Counted from the first letter of the stretch, positions 44,443 through 54,345 are shown. The stretch: 64,000 nucleotides of DNA from Mangrovivirga cuniculi (GCF_005166025.1 NZ_CP028923.1:4280001-4344000), one strand, 5' to 3'. The notes: generated by a model not told the origin, from the letters alone. Program-made: numbers and translations.

Positions 44443-45789
44443 ATGAGATCTATATTATTATTACTCTTTATTATAACCATTGTTTCTTGTCAGGAAAATA
44501 CCGTAAATATTTCCATAGACTCCAAAAATGATAGGGGAACATTGGTAATTAAGGAAGTAATCACTGATATGACTATTAATAAAATCGAAATAAGTGATAC
44601 ATCATACACAGTAGATCTCGATAGTAAAAAGCCAATCCTGACATCTGTAGCGTCTAACTATTCGGAGGGTACAGCATTATCTATTTTTTCACAAGGGGAT
44701 ACAAAGAATATATCAATAAATAAAGATTCAATCAACATCAGTGGCTCCTTACAGGATTCCCTTGCAAATTATATCTGGCGATCAACTAACGCAATGTTCA
44801 CCAGGGCTAATCATGGAGATGAAATATTCGGCAACAGTAATCCTGATCGTGTGAAGGAATTGTTTGATAGCCTAGTTAATAAAAGAAATGAAATTATTGT
44901 AAAATATAAAGATGAACTCAATAGTGAGATTATTGCTCTATTAAAGCATCAAAATAAAAGCAGAGCATATTCTTTCTTACTCTATTATGGTCGAATGATG
45001 AATGATATTGATCCAAAATCAGACTATTATAATTTTATAGACCTCATAGATAATGAAAATTATTATTCAATTTATTCCCCATCAAATGTGCTTTATAAAT
45101 ACGAAATAGAATACCTAAGATCTGGTAGAGATATAAAGTATAATACTTTTAATGAATACATTGATAACAATACGGAGGACCCTGAATTAACAGAATTATA
45201 CAAGGCGTTTTATTTAAAGGAACTAATTGAGTCTCCTGATTACTGGAGGAATCACGAAACTTTATTCGAAGGAGATGTTTTAGTTGATCACCTGAATAAC
45301 TTCAATAATAGTAGTTATTCATATCTTTTAAAAGATCTCAAATATTCAATAAAAACATCTGAAAAGGGTAAAGAAGGATTTGATTTTACAGCCATAACAT
45401 CTGAAGGGGAAAAAGTTAAATTATCCGATTTTAAAGGAAAATATGTCTTAATCGATACCTGGGCAACGTGGTGTGGCCCCTGTGTAAAACACCGACCTGA
45501 TTTAATTAAAATTGCTTCAGAAACTTTAAACAACAACATTCAATATCTAATGGTCTCAGTAGATAAAAATACTGATAAATGGGAGTCTTATATAAATAAG
45601 CAAAACCTACCCGATAACAGTCTTGATGTTAGAATCCCAAATCATAAAATTAATTACTTCAGAAAACAGTTTTTTATCCCATCGATACCACGGTATATTT
45701 TAATTGATCCGGATGGTAGAATTGTTGATAGTGATCTAATTAGCCCTTCAAATGGTCTGAAAGAATATTTATTAAAAGTGATATCTTAA
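44443..45789 (+). CDS. TlpA-like thioredoxin-fold lipoprotein
   Basis: The 448-residue protein has a lipoprotein signal (FIITIVSCQENT, Cys16), an N-terminal DUF4369-like beta domain (to about 110), a helical middle, and a C-terminal thioredoxin domain with WATWCGPCVKHRP (redox pair C344/C347) and the cis-proline loop IPSIPRYILID. It is likely a periplasmic disulfide reductase or cytochrome-maturation-type protein. The middle region is AT-rich and poorly conserved in appearance. Confidence 0.88.
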   Translation: MRSILLLLFIITIVSCQENTVNISIDSKNDRGTLVIKEVITDMTINKIEISDTSYTVDLDSKKPILTSVASNYSEGTALSIFSQGDTKNISINKDSINISGSLQDSLANYIWRSTNAMFTRANHGDEIFGNSNPDRVKELFDSLVNKRNEIIVKYKDELNSEIIALLKHQNKSRAYSFLLYYGRMMNDIDPKSDYYNFIDLIDNENYYSIYSPSNVLYKYEIEYLRSGRDIKYNTFNEYIDNNTEDPELTELYKAFYLKELIESPDYWRNHETLFEGDVLVDHLNNFNNSSYSYLLKDLKYSIKTSEKGKEGFDFTAITSEGEKVKLSDFKGKYVLIDTWATWCGPCVKHRPDLIKIASETLNNNIQYLMVSVDKNTDKWESYINKQNLPDNSLDVRIPNHKINYFRKQFFIPSIPRYILIDPDGRIVDSDLISPSNGLKEYLLKVIS

Positions 45790-45802
45790 ATATCTTCATA
45801 AT

Positions 45803-46630
45803 TCATGGGTTACACAATTGGCAATATACAGGATCCTCCAGTTTCTTATGGAGGTTAGTTTTCCTGCTTGTATAATCACACTTACTACATGAATATATAT
45901 AGGTTTTAATCCCTGCCGTAGGACACCCACACTGGGAGCAGGGCAAACCTTCTTCAAAGTCTGTAATTCTAAATCCCGGAGTTTGACATACCGGACATAA
46001 AGATTTTAATCTTTCCATTAACTTATAAGTGGCTTTCTTGATAACCTCCCTCCTGGTAGGATTAAAATTAGCCCTCATGTCTGTCATTACTTCTACCCTT
46101 TCAGACTTACTCATTAGTTCTTTAAAAATTCTATTAAGCACTTTAAAATCTACTATTCCCTTTATACACTCTTGTTCAGTTTTTAGAATTAGTCCGTGTT
46201 CAGGAAAACCTGAATTTATGGCAAATTTCTCCAGATCATCTAAAGTCTGAATCTCCTGGTAGTTATAATTGGTGGAAGCAGAAAGCTCCCTGGCAAAAAC
46301 TTCAATTTTATTAACGCTATCGACAAGAAGAACCCATTCCTCATTTGAATTGATAAATGGTAAGGCAGGATGCATCCCAAAAGAACCTTCACTGGCAATA
46401 GCAATTTGAGTACCTGTTAGCTCCATTGCTTGTTCACACTTTAATCGAGCATTTTCTAAGGGCGTTCCCTTTCTTTCTATTTCGCCGGAAAAAGTTCCAA
46501 AAACATCGGTATCAAAGTTTTCGGGGATGATATAATCTGCTTTAAGAAAATGGTTAAGGAGCGGGCCGATCACCCACTCCTTTTTATGCTTGGTAGCAAT
46601 TGTTATAATTTTATTCTTAAAGAATTCCAT
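45803..46630 (-). CDS. DUF6671-family protein with zinc-ribbon end
   Basis: The 275-residue protein opens with IITIATKHKKEWVIGPLLN, continues with DTDVFGTFSGEIERKGTPLE and EGSFGMHP, and ends with cysteine pairs (CPVCQ, CSQCG, CSKCD, CQLC) that form two zinc ribbons. This pattern is the DUF6671 family, whose function is unknown. It is 8 bases downstream of icd on the same strand, so it may be co-transcribed with it. Confidence 0.78.
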   Translation of the reverse strand: MEFFKNKIITIATKHKKEWVIGPLLNHFLKADYIIPENFDTDVFGTFSGEIERKGTPLENARLKCEQAMELTGTQIAIASEGSFGMHPALPFINSNEEWVLLVDSVNKIEVFARELSASTNYNYQEIQTLDDLEKFAINSGFPEHGLILKTEQECIKGIVDFKVLNRIFKELMSKSERVEVMTDMRANFNPTRREVIKKATYKLMERLKSLCPVCQTPGFRITDFEEGLPCSQCGCPTAGIKTYIYSCSKCDYTSRKTNLHKKLEDPVYCQLCNP

Positions 46631-46638
46631 TAACCAAA

Positions 46639-48069
46639 TTACTGGCCCTGACCAAGAGAATATCCTCTCTCTCCATCGAAGCTATAGAGGTTTTCTGTTT
46701 TGATAATATCGACTTTTTCTTCAAATGCCTTATTTAGTAGTTCTGCAATATGTTTGTTTGAAACAGGATGACCATTTCGTTCATATCTACATCTCCAGTG
46801 GTCAGTGCAGAAAGTTTCAGAAAATCCCTCCGGCCATACTTTAACTCCCCGATTGGTAATCATTGTCAGGTTTACGTCACCATTAAGTTTTTCTAAAACT
46901 GAAGCTAATTTATCAGGATCCTGCCCCTTCCAGTCTACAAAAACATCAACACCATTCAATTCTTTTTTTCTTGATGCAGGACGTCTGTATTCAGGAACCT
47001 CAAATTTCACTGCTTTACCAAATGATTCCTCTTCCAGGAAAGTAGGTTTTTGACCCAGATTTTTAATAACTGCCTCACCAAACTCTCGGGTTCCAACAAT
47101 TTCAGAAGTTACACCTGGCTGGTAAATATCTTCAGTATGAATTCCGTCTTCGATCGTTTTTAACCACGCATTATTTATTTTTTCTGCTATATCAACCTGT
47201 CCAATATGGGTAAGCATCATGATCGCTCCCTTTAACAATCCGGTTGGGTTGGCAATATTTTTTCCTGCGATTGGTGGTGCTGAACCATGAATTGCTTCAA
47301 ACATGGCACACTGAGATCCTATATTTGAAGAACCTGCAAGACCTACAGATCCTGATATCTGTGCTGCGATATCAGAAACCACATCTCCATATAGATTCGG
47401 CATTACGATCACATCAAATATTTCAGGGGTATCAGCTAATCTTGCTGATCCGATATCTATGATCCAATGGTCGGTTTCGATATCAAGATATTCAGCCGCA
47501 ATTTCTTTAAATACACGGTGAAACAATCCGTCTGTTTGCTTCATAATATTATCCTTAGTAAAGCAACTCACCTTCTTTCGTCCATACTGCCTCGCGTATT
47601 CAAATGCGTACCGTACAATCCGCTCACAACCTGGTCGTGTGATTAATTTCAAACATTGAACAACCTCATCTGTTTGCTGATGTTCGATGCCCGCATAAAG
47701 GTCTTCCTCATTCTCCCGGATTATGACCGTATCCATTTCAGGATGTCTTGTTTTTATAAAGGGATGAAAATTTCGGCAAGGACGAACATTGGCATATAAT
47801 CCCAGAGCCTTTCTCATTGTTACATTCAGGCTCTTATAGCCTCCTCCCTGTGGGGTTGTGATGGGAGATTTTAAGAAAATTTTATTCCTGCGTATGCTAT
47901 CCCAGGCTTCTTTACTGATTCCACTCGTATTACCGGATAAATATACCTTTTCTCCGATTTCTATCTCCTCATATTCCAACCTGGCATTTGCTGCTTTTAA
48001 AATACTAAGGGTCGCATCCATTATTTCCGGACCGATCCCATCACCTTTGGCTATTGTTATCTTTTGCAT
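46639..48069 (-). CDS. icd: NADP-dependent isocitrate dehydrogenase
   Basis: The 476-residue protein has ITIAKGDGIGPEIMDATLSI, the substrate site SLNVTMRKALGLYANVRPCR, VIIRENEEDLYAGIEH, the metal-binding DVIVMPNLYGDVVSDIAAQI, the cofactor loop FEAIHGSAPPIAGKNIANPT and a long C-terminal extension. This is the longer isocitrate dehydrogenase form related to the Thermus and Rickettsia enzymes. It oxidises isocitrate to 2-oxoglutarate in the TCA cycle. Confidence 0.94.
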   Translation of the reverse strand: MQKITIAKGDGIGPEIMDATLSILKAANARLEYEEIEIGEKVYLSGNTSGISKEAWDSIRRNKIFLKSPITTPQGGGYKSLNVTMRKALGLYANVRPCRNFHPFIKTRHPEMDTVIIRENEEDLYAGIEHQQTDEVVQCLKLITRPGCERIVRYAFEYARQYGRKKVSCFTKDNIMKQTDGLFHRVFKEIAAEYLDIETDHWIIDIGSARLADTPEIFDVIVMPNLYGDVVSDIAAQISGSVGLAGSSNIGSQCAMFEAIHGSAPPIAGKNIANPTGLLKGAIMMLTHIGQVDIAEKINNAWLKTIEDGIHTEDIYQPGVTSEIVGTREFGEAVIKNLGQKPTFLEEESFGKAVKFEVPEYRRPASRKKELNGVDVFVDWKGQDPDKLASVLEKLNGDVNLTMITNRGVKVWPEGFSETFCTDHWRCRYERNGHPVSNKHIAELLNKAFEEKVDIIKTENLYSFDGERGYSLGQGQ

Positions 48070-48281
48070 TCCGTTAATGTTTGTTTATGCAAAATAAAGC
48101 CGTTGTATTCATATGTAAAAATTAATGTTTTTGATGAAAAACATTTCTAAAATTTATAATTAATAATTTAGATCGGGGTTTACTTATTTAACTGAAAATT
48201 TATCTATAGTATAGAAGCTGATTTATCAACTACATAAAATCTTTAATCGAAAGCATATATTTTTTTAATTAATCATATCTA

Positions 48282-48869
48282 ATGAACACAGCACTTAATC
48301 AAAACACATTTTTGGTAAAAGAACATGTAGGAATGTTCAAAGCAGCCAATAACTATGACATTTTTAATCCTGAAAGCCAGGAATTAACATTAAACTGCAG
48401 GGAAGACAATCTTGGGTTCTTCACGAAATTATTTCGTTTTACTGACTATAAGAGAATGACACCTTTTAATATAACCATCCAAACTCCACAGGGAGAAAAG
48501 GTGGTAACTATTAAAAGAGGCGTTTCAATATTCCTTTCAACTGTCGAAGTTTATGATGAGAATGATGAAATGATTGGAAAATTCAAACAAAAATTTTTCT
48601 CTATCGGTGGTAAGTTTGATGTCCTTGATCCGAATGACAATTATCTATGTAGTCTTAAAGGTAAATGGACTTCATGGGATTTTAAATTCGTTAAGGATGA
48701 TTACGAATTTGCCCGGGTTACTAAAAAATGGGCTGGATTAGGAAAGGAACTTTTTACTTCAGCAGACAATTATGTTTTAAAAATCAACGATAGTGTTCCT
48801 CAGGAAAACAAAATCAGACTATTGATTCTTGCAGCAGTAATGTGTATAGATATGGTCTTAAAAGAATAG
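48282..48869 (+). CDS. Scramblase/LURP-one-like (Tubby-like fold) protein
   Basis: The 195-residue protein resembles the phospholipid scramblase-related family: NTFLVKEHVGMFKAANNYDI, a middle with TVEVYDENDEMIGKFKQKFF, and FDVLDPNDNYLCSLKGKWTSWDF. A short hydrophobic end (LLILAAVMCIDMVL) resembles the single helix of scramblases. The function in bacteria is not known. It is monocistronic with a terminator. Confidence 0.78.
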   Translation: MNTALNQNTFLVKEHVGMFKAANNYDIFNPESQELTLNCREDNLGFFTKLFRFTDYKRMTPFNITIQTPQGEKVVTIKRGVSIFLSTVEVYDENDEMIGKFKQKFFSIGGKFDVLDPNDNYLCSLKGKWTSWDFKFVKDDYEFARVTKKWAGLGKELFTSADNYVLKINDSVPQENKIRLLILAAVMCIDMVLKE

Positions 48870-48889
48870 TGATTTAATATTAATTATAT

Positions 48890-48920
48890 AGCCTGGAAAT
48901 ATAGTTTTCAGGCTTTTTTT
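48890..48920 (+). terminator. Intrinsic terminator of the scramblase-like gene
   Basis: GCCTGGAAA (48891-48899) pairs with TTTTCAGGC (48905-48913), one G-T wobble, and is followed by T7. Confidence 0.85.
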
Positions 48921-49006
48921 ATATCCGAATATTAGTCCATAGGCAAAACTATCTTGATTTTGATGCGTTTTTTAATTAAGTCTTATAAAAAAACGATCAA
49001 CAAATT

Positions 49007-49717
49007 ATGAAAGACCTGAATGGAAAAGTAGCCCTGGTAACCGGGGGTAGTAAAGGTATTGGATATGGAATTGCTGAAGCACTTTTAAAAAGTGGTCTAA
49101 AAGTAGCGATTACCAGCAGATCTCAGGATGCAGCAAATGAAGCAGCAAAAAAGCTTGGGTCTGATAATGTATTACCACTTGAATCCGACGTCAGAAGTTT
49201 AGAATCTCAGCAAAAAGCTATAGAAAATATTATTGACAAGTGGGGACAGCTGGATGTTGTTATAGCCAATGCAGGGCTTGGTCATTTTGCCTCCATCGAA
49301 GAGCTTACTGCTGATCAGTGGAATCAGACTATAGATACTAACCTGACTGGTGTATTTTATACAATCAAAGCTACGGTTGAGAGTTTAAAAATATCAAAAG
49401 GATATTTTATAACCATAGCCAGTCTTGCGGGAACAAACTTCTTTGCAAGTGGCTCTGCTTATAATGCAAGTAAATTTGGACTCGTTGGATTTACCCAGGC
49501 TGTAATGTTAGACCTGAGACAATATGGCATTAAAGTTACTACCATAATGCCTGGTTCTGTAACTAGTCATTTTAACGATCATACTCCTAATGCTGATGAT
49601 GCATGGAAAATCCAGCCTGAAGATTTAGGAGAAATGACAGTGAATCTGTTACAACTCGACCAACGCACTTTACCTAGCAAGATAGAAGTAAGGCCGACGA
49701 CTCCGCCTTCCAAATAA
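49007..49717 (+). CDS. Short-chain dehydrogenase/reductase
   Basis: The 236-residue SDR has the nucleotide motif VTGGSKGIGYGIAEAL, NAGLGHFA, catalytic Ser in ITIASLAGTN and Tyr/Lys in SAYNASKFGLVG. It uses NAD(P)H; the substrate is unknown. It is followed 31 bases later by the YihY-family gene on the same strand. Confidence 0.92.
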   Translation: MKDLNGKVALVTGGSKGIGYGIAEALLKSGLKVAITSRSQDAANEAAKKLGSDNVLPLESDVRSLESQQKAIENIIDKWGQLDVVIANAGLGHFASIEELTADQWNQTIDTNLTGVFYTIKATVESLKISKGYFITIASLAGTNFFASGSAYNASKFGLVGFTQAVMLDLRQYGIKVTTIMPGSVTSHFNDHTPNADDAWKIQPEDLGEMTVNLLQLDQRTLPSKIEVRPTTPPSK

Positions 49718-49748
49718 ATATGTAAAGACTCAGAATACCTCTGATTAT

Positions 49749-50651
49749 ATGATAAAAGGAAGGCAAATATTAAGAATACTAAAAAAGACAGCTCAAAATT
49801 TCGGAGCTAACAATCCATTAATGTTAGCTTCGTCTACAGCATTCTTTACTGTTTTTTCTATTCCTCCTACCATTATTATAACTGCGAATATTCTGAGTCT
49901 TTATTTTAAAAATGAAGATTTCATTTATTCAGTAGTAACAAAGATCGATGAATATTTTGGAGAAAGTGTTGCAAGCCAAATGAGAACAATAGCAACAAAT
50001 TTCCAGGAATTAGCTAGTGAACCGTGGATTACTTATGCCGGTTTTGCATTTTTAATCTTCGTTGCTACCAATTTATTTAAGGTTGTCACTATATCTATAA
50101 ACCAAATCTGGAAGATCAGAACTACCAGTAGAAAAAAAATAAAATACACTCTTTTAAACCGAGCGATTGGTTTAGGTATAATAGTTCTCACAGGGATTTT
50201 ATTTATAGTGTCCTCTGCGATGGACAGCTTTATATCAGCGAATATCAATTCATTTTTGAATTTTACAGAATTCAATGAAATATTGGTTTCCATAGGATCG
50301 AAATTTGTAAGTATATTATTCCTTACCATTTGGTTTGCTATGCTTTACCGCTATCTCCCAAGCGCGCGGGTGAAATGGAAAAATATTATTATAGGATCAA
50401 TATTTACTGCAGTATTGCTGACCATCGGTAAATATCTTCTTGAAACTTTTCTTATCAATAGTAACATTAACAATATTTTTGAGACGTCAACTTCAATAAT
50501 TATTATCTTATTATTTATATTCTACAGTTCATTTATTGTCTATTTTGGGGCTAGCTTTATATATATCTTCACCTTAAGTAAAAAAGAAAAAATTTACCCG
50601 GCCAAAAATGCAGAACGGATCAAAGTAGAAACTGTAGAACTTGAAACATAA
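49749..50651 (+). CDS. YihY/BrkB-family membrane protein
   Basis: The 300-residue protein has about six membrane helices and the family's MLASSTAFFTVFSIPPTIII, the YAGFAFLIFVATNLFKVVT region and LPSARVKWKNIIIGSIFTAV. Family members were once called RNase BN, but they are membrane proteins of unclear role. Confidence 0.88.
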   Translation: MIKGRQILRILKKTAQNFGANNPLMLASSTAFFTVFSIPPTIIITANILSLYFKNEDFIYSVVTKIDEYFGESVASQMRTIATNFQELASEPWITYAGFAFLIFVATNLFKVVTISINQIWKIRTTSRKKIKYTLLNRAIGLGIIVLTGILFIVSSAMDSFISANINSFLNFTEFNEILVSIGSKFVSILFLTIWFAMLYRYLPSARVKWKNIIIGSIFTAVLLTIGKYLLETFLINSNINNIFETSTSIIIILLFIFYSSFIVYFGASFIYIFTLSKKEKIYPAKNAERIKVETVELET

Positions 50652-50679
50652 AAAAAGCAGGAAGAAATAGACTCCCTGC
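50649..50679 (-). terminator. Intrinsic terminator of the LysM/BON genes
   Basis: On the minus strand GCAGGGAG (50679-50672) pairs with CTTCCTGC (50664-50657), one mismatch, followed by TTTTTTTATG. It covers the end of the YihY-family gene. Confidence 0.68.
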
Positions 50680-50707
50680 CCTCTCTGTAAATATTCAAAT
50701 TGTAATC

Positions 50708-51073
50708 TTAATCTTTCTTTGGTATTTGAATCTTTTGACCTGGAAAAATAACATCCGGATTATCTATAGTTTCTTTATTTAGTTCATAGATTGTTTTCCA
50801 GGACACCCCGTATTTTTCTCCAATCTTGCTTAAGCTATCTCCCGGCTGAACTTCGTAAACCTCATCATAATTTGATGACTCGATATTTATTATTATATCT
50901 CCGTCACGCATGTTCGGATCAATTTTCTTATACTCATCCCAGAGCCGCTGCTTATTTTCCTCTGTAGCTTTTCCCGTTATTTTTAACACGTCTCTTTCTT
51001 CTTCTACTTTTAGATCCTGAACATGATCTCGCGCAAGATCTAATACTGGCTTATACTTTGATTCTAAATCCAT
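50708..51073 (-). CDS. LysM-domain protein with BON-like N-terminal half
   Basis: The 121-residue protein has an N-terminal half (VQDLKVEEERDVLKITGKAT) that resembles a BON-like fold and a C-terminal LysM domain (YEVQPGDSLSKIGEKYGVSW, NPDVIFPGQKIQIPKK). It has no signal peptide, like YgaU/LysM proteins that act in the cytoplasm. It follows the BON lipoprotein gene by 3 bases, so the two are one operon. Confidence 0.85.
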   Translation of the reverse strand: MDLESKYKPVLDLARDHVQDLKVEEERDVLKITGKATEENKQRLWDEYKKIDPNMRDGDIIINIESSNYDEVYEVQPGDSLSKIGEKYGVSWKTIYELNKETIDNPDVIFPGQKIQIPKKD

Positions 51074-51076
51074 TGT

Positions 51077-51571
51077 TTACTCTGTTACGGTTAATTTATT
51101 GATCACTTTATCGGCTCCTGACTCCATCGCAGCAGACATCACAGTTTGAAGTTCTTCTGCCGGAATTTCTCCTGTAAGTGTAACTACTCCGTTATCTACT
51201 TCAATATTGATATTGTCAAGCTGATACTCCTGGAAATTAGCCTTTACTTTTTCTTTCAATTCACTATCAGACATCGAAACTGAATCAACGGTATTATCCA
51301 TCGAAACATCTACAATAATAGAATTGGCTACTTCAGTAATCCCTTCTACATTTCCAGCTATTCCGGCAGCTGTTTCTTTCATTTCTTCGCTTTCAACTTG
51401 CCCGGTTAATTGGGCAATACTAGCATCAACAGCCACTTCAACATTTTCCATACCTTCCACACCTTCAAGTTCAGCTCTCACAGCTTCGGTCAGTTCTCCA
51501 TCACTCGGGCCACAAGCTGACATAATTAATATCATTAAAACAATTATCGGTCTGTATTTTGGTCGCATCAT
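51077..51571 (-). CDS. Lipoprotein with two BON domains
   Basis: The 164-residue protein has a lipoprotein signal (VLMILIMSACGPSD, Cys20), followed by two BON domains: about 30-90 (VEVAVDASIAQLTGQVESEE) and about 105-164 (NINIEVDNGVVTLTGEIPAE). BON domains bind membranes or peptidoglycan-linked partners and are often stress-induced. A well-formed promoter lies upstream. Confidence 0.9.
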   Translation of the reverse strand: MMRPKYRPIIVLMILIMSACGPSDGELTEAVRAELEGVEGMENVEVAVDASIAQLTGQVESEEMKETAAGIAGNVEGITEVANSIIVDVSMDNTVDSVSMSDSELKEKVKANFQEYQLDNINIEVDNGVVTLTGEIPAEELQTVMSAAMESGADKVINKLTVTE

Positions 51572-51607
51572 AAGCTTTTAATTTTGTTAATAAAATTTAA
51601 TCAAATC

Positions 51608-51634
51608 CAAAGTTAATTTCACGGAAAAACACAA
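51608..51634 (-). promoter_or_regulatory. Promoter TTG-N16-TAACTTTG for the BON-LysM operon
   Basis: On the minus strand TTG is at 51634-51632 and TAACTTTG at 51615-51608, with the same 16-base spacing as at ndk and dxs. It lies 37 bases before the ATG. Confidence 0.68.
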
Positions 51635-51693
51635 TTGTTTTCATGAAAAACACATTAAAAGACTTATAATTTAACCAGGCTAATAATTATACC

Positions 51694-52893
51694 TCAAGGC
51701 ATTCTGAATTTAATAATCAGTGAAGAAAGAATGGTCAAAACACCTATTGCCAGAATAGAATAATTCATCCCCATATAATCTGCAATTACTCCGGAAAGTA
51801 GCGCTCCTATAGCATATCCCATATCCCTCCACAACCGGAACACACCGATAGATTCTGCTCTTTGGACAGGCTTGGTATTATTGGCAATAGCAGTAAGGAA
51901 GGTAGGGTAAACCAGGGCCGTTCCTATACCCAACAAAATTGACAACGTTACAAACAGATAATACTCTTGTATAAAACCAAAGAGAACGATTACCAGTCCC
52001 TGCAATCCCATACCATAAAAAAGCATTTTCTTGTGTGAAAAAACATCTGCCATTTTTCCGGTGAATAATTGCCCAATACCCCATATCGCAGGATAAAGAG
52101 CCGTAATTAATCCAGTTTGCTCGCTATTGTAATCCATTGAAAACAAAAGTGCGGGTAAGAGCCCCCAAACCATTCCATCATTAAGATTGTTAACTAAGCC
52201 TGCCTGGGTAACCGAGCTAAGCGTCCTGTTTTTAAATGAAGTTTCAACAAAAATATTACCCTGGTGGGTATGTGTAGGTTCCGGCTTTTCCTGATCGGCA
52301 AATTTAGAGGTATCCTTAGCTAAAAACAATGACATTAAAAGCCCCATTACAGCTATCCCTATTCCTAAATAAAAAGGATAAGGAGTGACAGCATAATGAT
52401 TAGCTATATATCCTGTTAAAAAGGCTACAACACCTACTGCCAGGTATCCGGCAGCTTCGTTAAACCCCATTGCCAGACCTCTTTCCTTCTGACCGACAAG
52501 ATCGATCTTCATTATTACAGTACTACTCCAGGCCAACCCCTGGTTAATACCGAGAAATATATTAGCAACCACCACTAAATACCATTGGTTGGCAAATATT
52601 AAGATAAGCGGGACAGGTATGGCAAATAACCAACCGATAATCAGTAGTTTTTTTCTACCCAACTTATTTGATAATCTACCGGTGAAGTAATTAGCTATAG
52701 CTTTTGTAATTCCAAAGGCTAATATAAAAGATAGAAATGCAGTACTGGATTTTACACCAAATTCACTTTCTGCAAATTCAGGAAAGATAGTACGTTCCAG
52801 ACCTACCATCCCTCCAACGAAGGCATTAATCAGGACAAGGATTAAAAATTGTTGCCAATTAGCCTTTAAGCCGTGTATTATGGATTTATTCAT
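51694..52893 (-). CDS. Major facilitator superfamily transporter
   Basis: The 399-residue protein has twelve predicted membrane helices and the MFS loop motif GRLSNKLGRKKLLIIGWLFA, with a second-half loop GKMADVFSHKKMLFYGM. Family similarity is to general efflux MFS proteins. The substrate cannot be told. The gene stands alone. Confidence 0.9.
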   Translation of the reverse strand: MNKSIIHGLKANWQQFLILVLINAFVGGMVGLERTIFPEFAESEFGVKSSTAFLSFILAFGITKAIANYFTGRLSNKLGRKKLLIIGWLFAIPVPLILIFANQWYLVVVANIFLGINQGLAWSSTVIMKIDLVGQKERGLAMGFNEAAGYLAVGVVAFLTGYIANHYAVTPYPFYLGIGIAVMGLLMSLFLAKDTSKFADQEKPEPTHTHQGNIFVETSFKNRTLSSVTQAGLVNNLNDGMVWGLLPALLFSMDYNSEQTGLITALYPAIWGIGQLFTGKMADVFSHKKMLFYGMGLQGLVIVLFGFIQEYYLFVTLSILLGIGTALVYPTFLTAIANNTKPVQRAESIGVFRLWRDMGYAIGALLSGVIADYMGMNYSILAIGVLTILSSLIIKFRMP

Positions 52894-53115
52894 TAATGCG
52901 AAAATATATACTCATATTTCAAAACCTTAAAAGTTGATTTTTTTTACAATATGTTACGTGCTAATTATCACATTAAAAAATATTTATTTGACTTTATTAA
53001 ATCGAGATAATAAATTCAGACACTTATTTTTAATTGGAGTCCAGTAACCAATACAAACGGGGCGTCACCGAAAAGCCATATGAGTAGGATGTATTTTTTA
53101 ATAATTTTTTTAAGT

Positions 53116-53514
53116 ATGAAATGGTATTCACAAGTTTTAAAAAACTACGCTAATTTTAACGGAAGAGCTAGAAGAAAAGAATATTGGATGTTTGTTCTTT
53201 TTAACTTTATTTTCACACTAATCACTCTTGCAATTGATGCAGCCATCATGTATCAATTTAGCTTTTTTATCCCGGTTCTAACTATTGCTTACTCTCTCGC
53301 AATGATGATCCCATCTATTGCTGTGGCGATCAGAAGACTTCATGATGTTGGTAAAAGTGGAGGGTATTTTCTATTAGCTTTTCTTCCAATCGCCAACATT
53401 TATTATATCATTCTTTTGTTAACTGCAGGAGAACCAAATAAAAATATGTTTGGTGAAGACCCTAAAAATGAAAAGGAATTTTCTTCTTATGATAACATTG
53501 TTTCTGAAGCATAA
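53116..53514 (+). CDS. DUF805 membrane protein
   Basis: ATG 53116 gives 132 residues with the family's MKWYSQVLKNYANFNGRARR start; the earlier in-frame ATG at 53080 adds 12 residues that do not fit. Three to four membrane segments and the motif VAIRRLHDVGKSGGYFLLA follow. Function is unknown. It has its own terminator. Confidence 0.88.
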   Translation: MKWYSQVLKNYANFNGRARRKEYWMFVLFNFIFTLITLAIDAAIMYQFSFFIPVLTIAYSLAMMIPSIAVAIRRLHDVGKSGGYFLLAFLPIANIYYIILLLTAGEPNKNMFGEDPKNEKEFSSYDNIVSEA

Positions 53515-53536
53515 GAAAAAACATATACTATTCACT

Positions 53537-53567
53537 AAAGCACAGGTTGAACCTGTGCTTTTTTTAT
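53537..53567 (+). terminator. Intrinsic terminator of the DUF805 gene
   Basis: AAAGCACAGGTT (53537-53548) and AACCTGTGCTTT (53550-53561) pair perfectly around one G, followed by a T-run. Confidence 0.88.
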
Positions 53568-53616
53568 TTATATGATTTAACTTCTTTAAATTAAAAGGAT
53601 ATGCCAGACACCAATA

Positions 53617-54345
53617 ATGCAAAAAGAATTTACATTTCGTTTCTACTCTATTCTCAACGATTTTTTAAACAATGATCAAAAACAACAGCGTTTTAAAGAA
53701 ACATTTAAAACACCTGTAACAGTCAGAGAATGTATCATGGCATTTAGAATCCCTGTTTTTGAAATTGGAAAAATCTTTATCAATGAAAACCCCGCATCTC
53801 TTAAAACTGAATTAAACGAAAATGACCGCTGCTCTATTTATCCCCACCTCAGAACAATTCCTTCTAATAACATAGCTCATGACTACAATTTTATTTTAGA
53901 TGCTCACCTTGGTAAGTTAGCCCGATATTTAAGAATGCTTGGTTTTGACACCCTGTATCATAATAACTTTCAGGATGAGGAGATCAGAAAAATAGCAGAA
54001 GAAGAACAAAGAATAGTTCTGACTAGAGATAAAATAATTAAAAGCACACCCGATCCATCGTATTACTATATTCGGGCGACAGAAAAACATCAGCAACTAA
54101 AGGAGGTAGTTAAGTTTTGGGGTTTATCAAGTCAAATAAAGCCATTTACAAGATGCATGACCTGTAATTCAAAACTGATCAAAATTCAAAAAAAAGAAGT
54201 TTTGCATAAAATTGATGATGATATCGCTGATCATTTTAATGAATTTTATATTTGCAAAAAGTGTGACAAAGTTTTCTGGAAGGGTTCTCACTTTAAACGA
54301 ATGGAAAAACAAATATTGGATCTCATCTCAAATAATGAAAACTAA
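53617..54345 (+). CDS. Mut7-C RNase-domain protein with MoaD/ThiS-like N-terminal domain
   Basis: The 242-residue protein has an N-terminal ubiquitin-like (Ub-Mut7C) domain (residues 1-80; FTFRFYSILNDFL, GKIFINENPASLK) and a Mut7-C PIN-like RNase domain (FILDAHLGKLARYLRMLGFD, EEEQRIVLTRDK) with zinc-binding cysteines CMTCN and CKKCDKVFWKGSH. It probably cuts RNA. It overlaps the truncated haemoglobin gene by 11 bases. Confidence 0.88.
   Translation: MQKEFTFRFYSILNDFLNNDQKQQRFKETFKTPVTVRECIMAFRIPVFEIGKIFINENPASLKTELNENDRCSIYPHLRTIPSNNIAHDYNFILDAHLGKLARYLRMLGFDTLYHNNFQDEEIRKIAEEEQRIVLTRDKIIKSTPDPSYYYIRATEKHQQLKEVVKFWGLSSQIKPFTRCMTCNSKLIKIQKKEVLHKIDDDIADHFNEFYICKKCDKVFWKGSHFKRMEKQILDLISNNEN

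Noticed and set aside
53080-53115. 12 extra codons at the front of the DUF805 gene
   Set aside because: The family's usual N-terminus starts at ATG 53116.
54212-54334. 41 extra codons at the front of the truncated haemoglobin
   Set aside because: They lie wholly within the Mut7-C gene in another frame and do not resemble the haemoglobin family.
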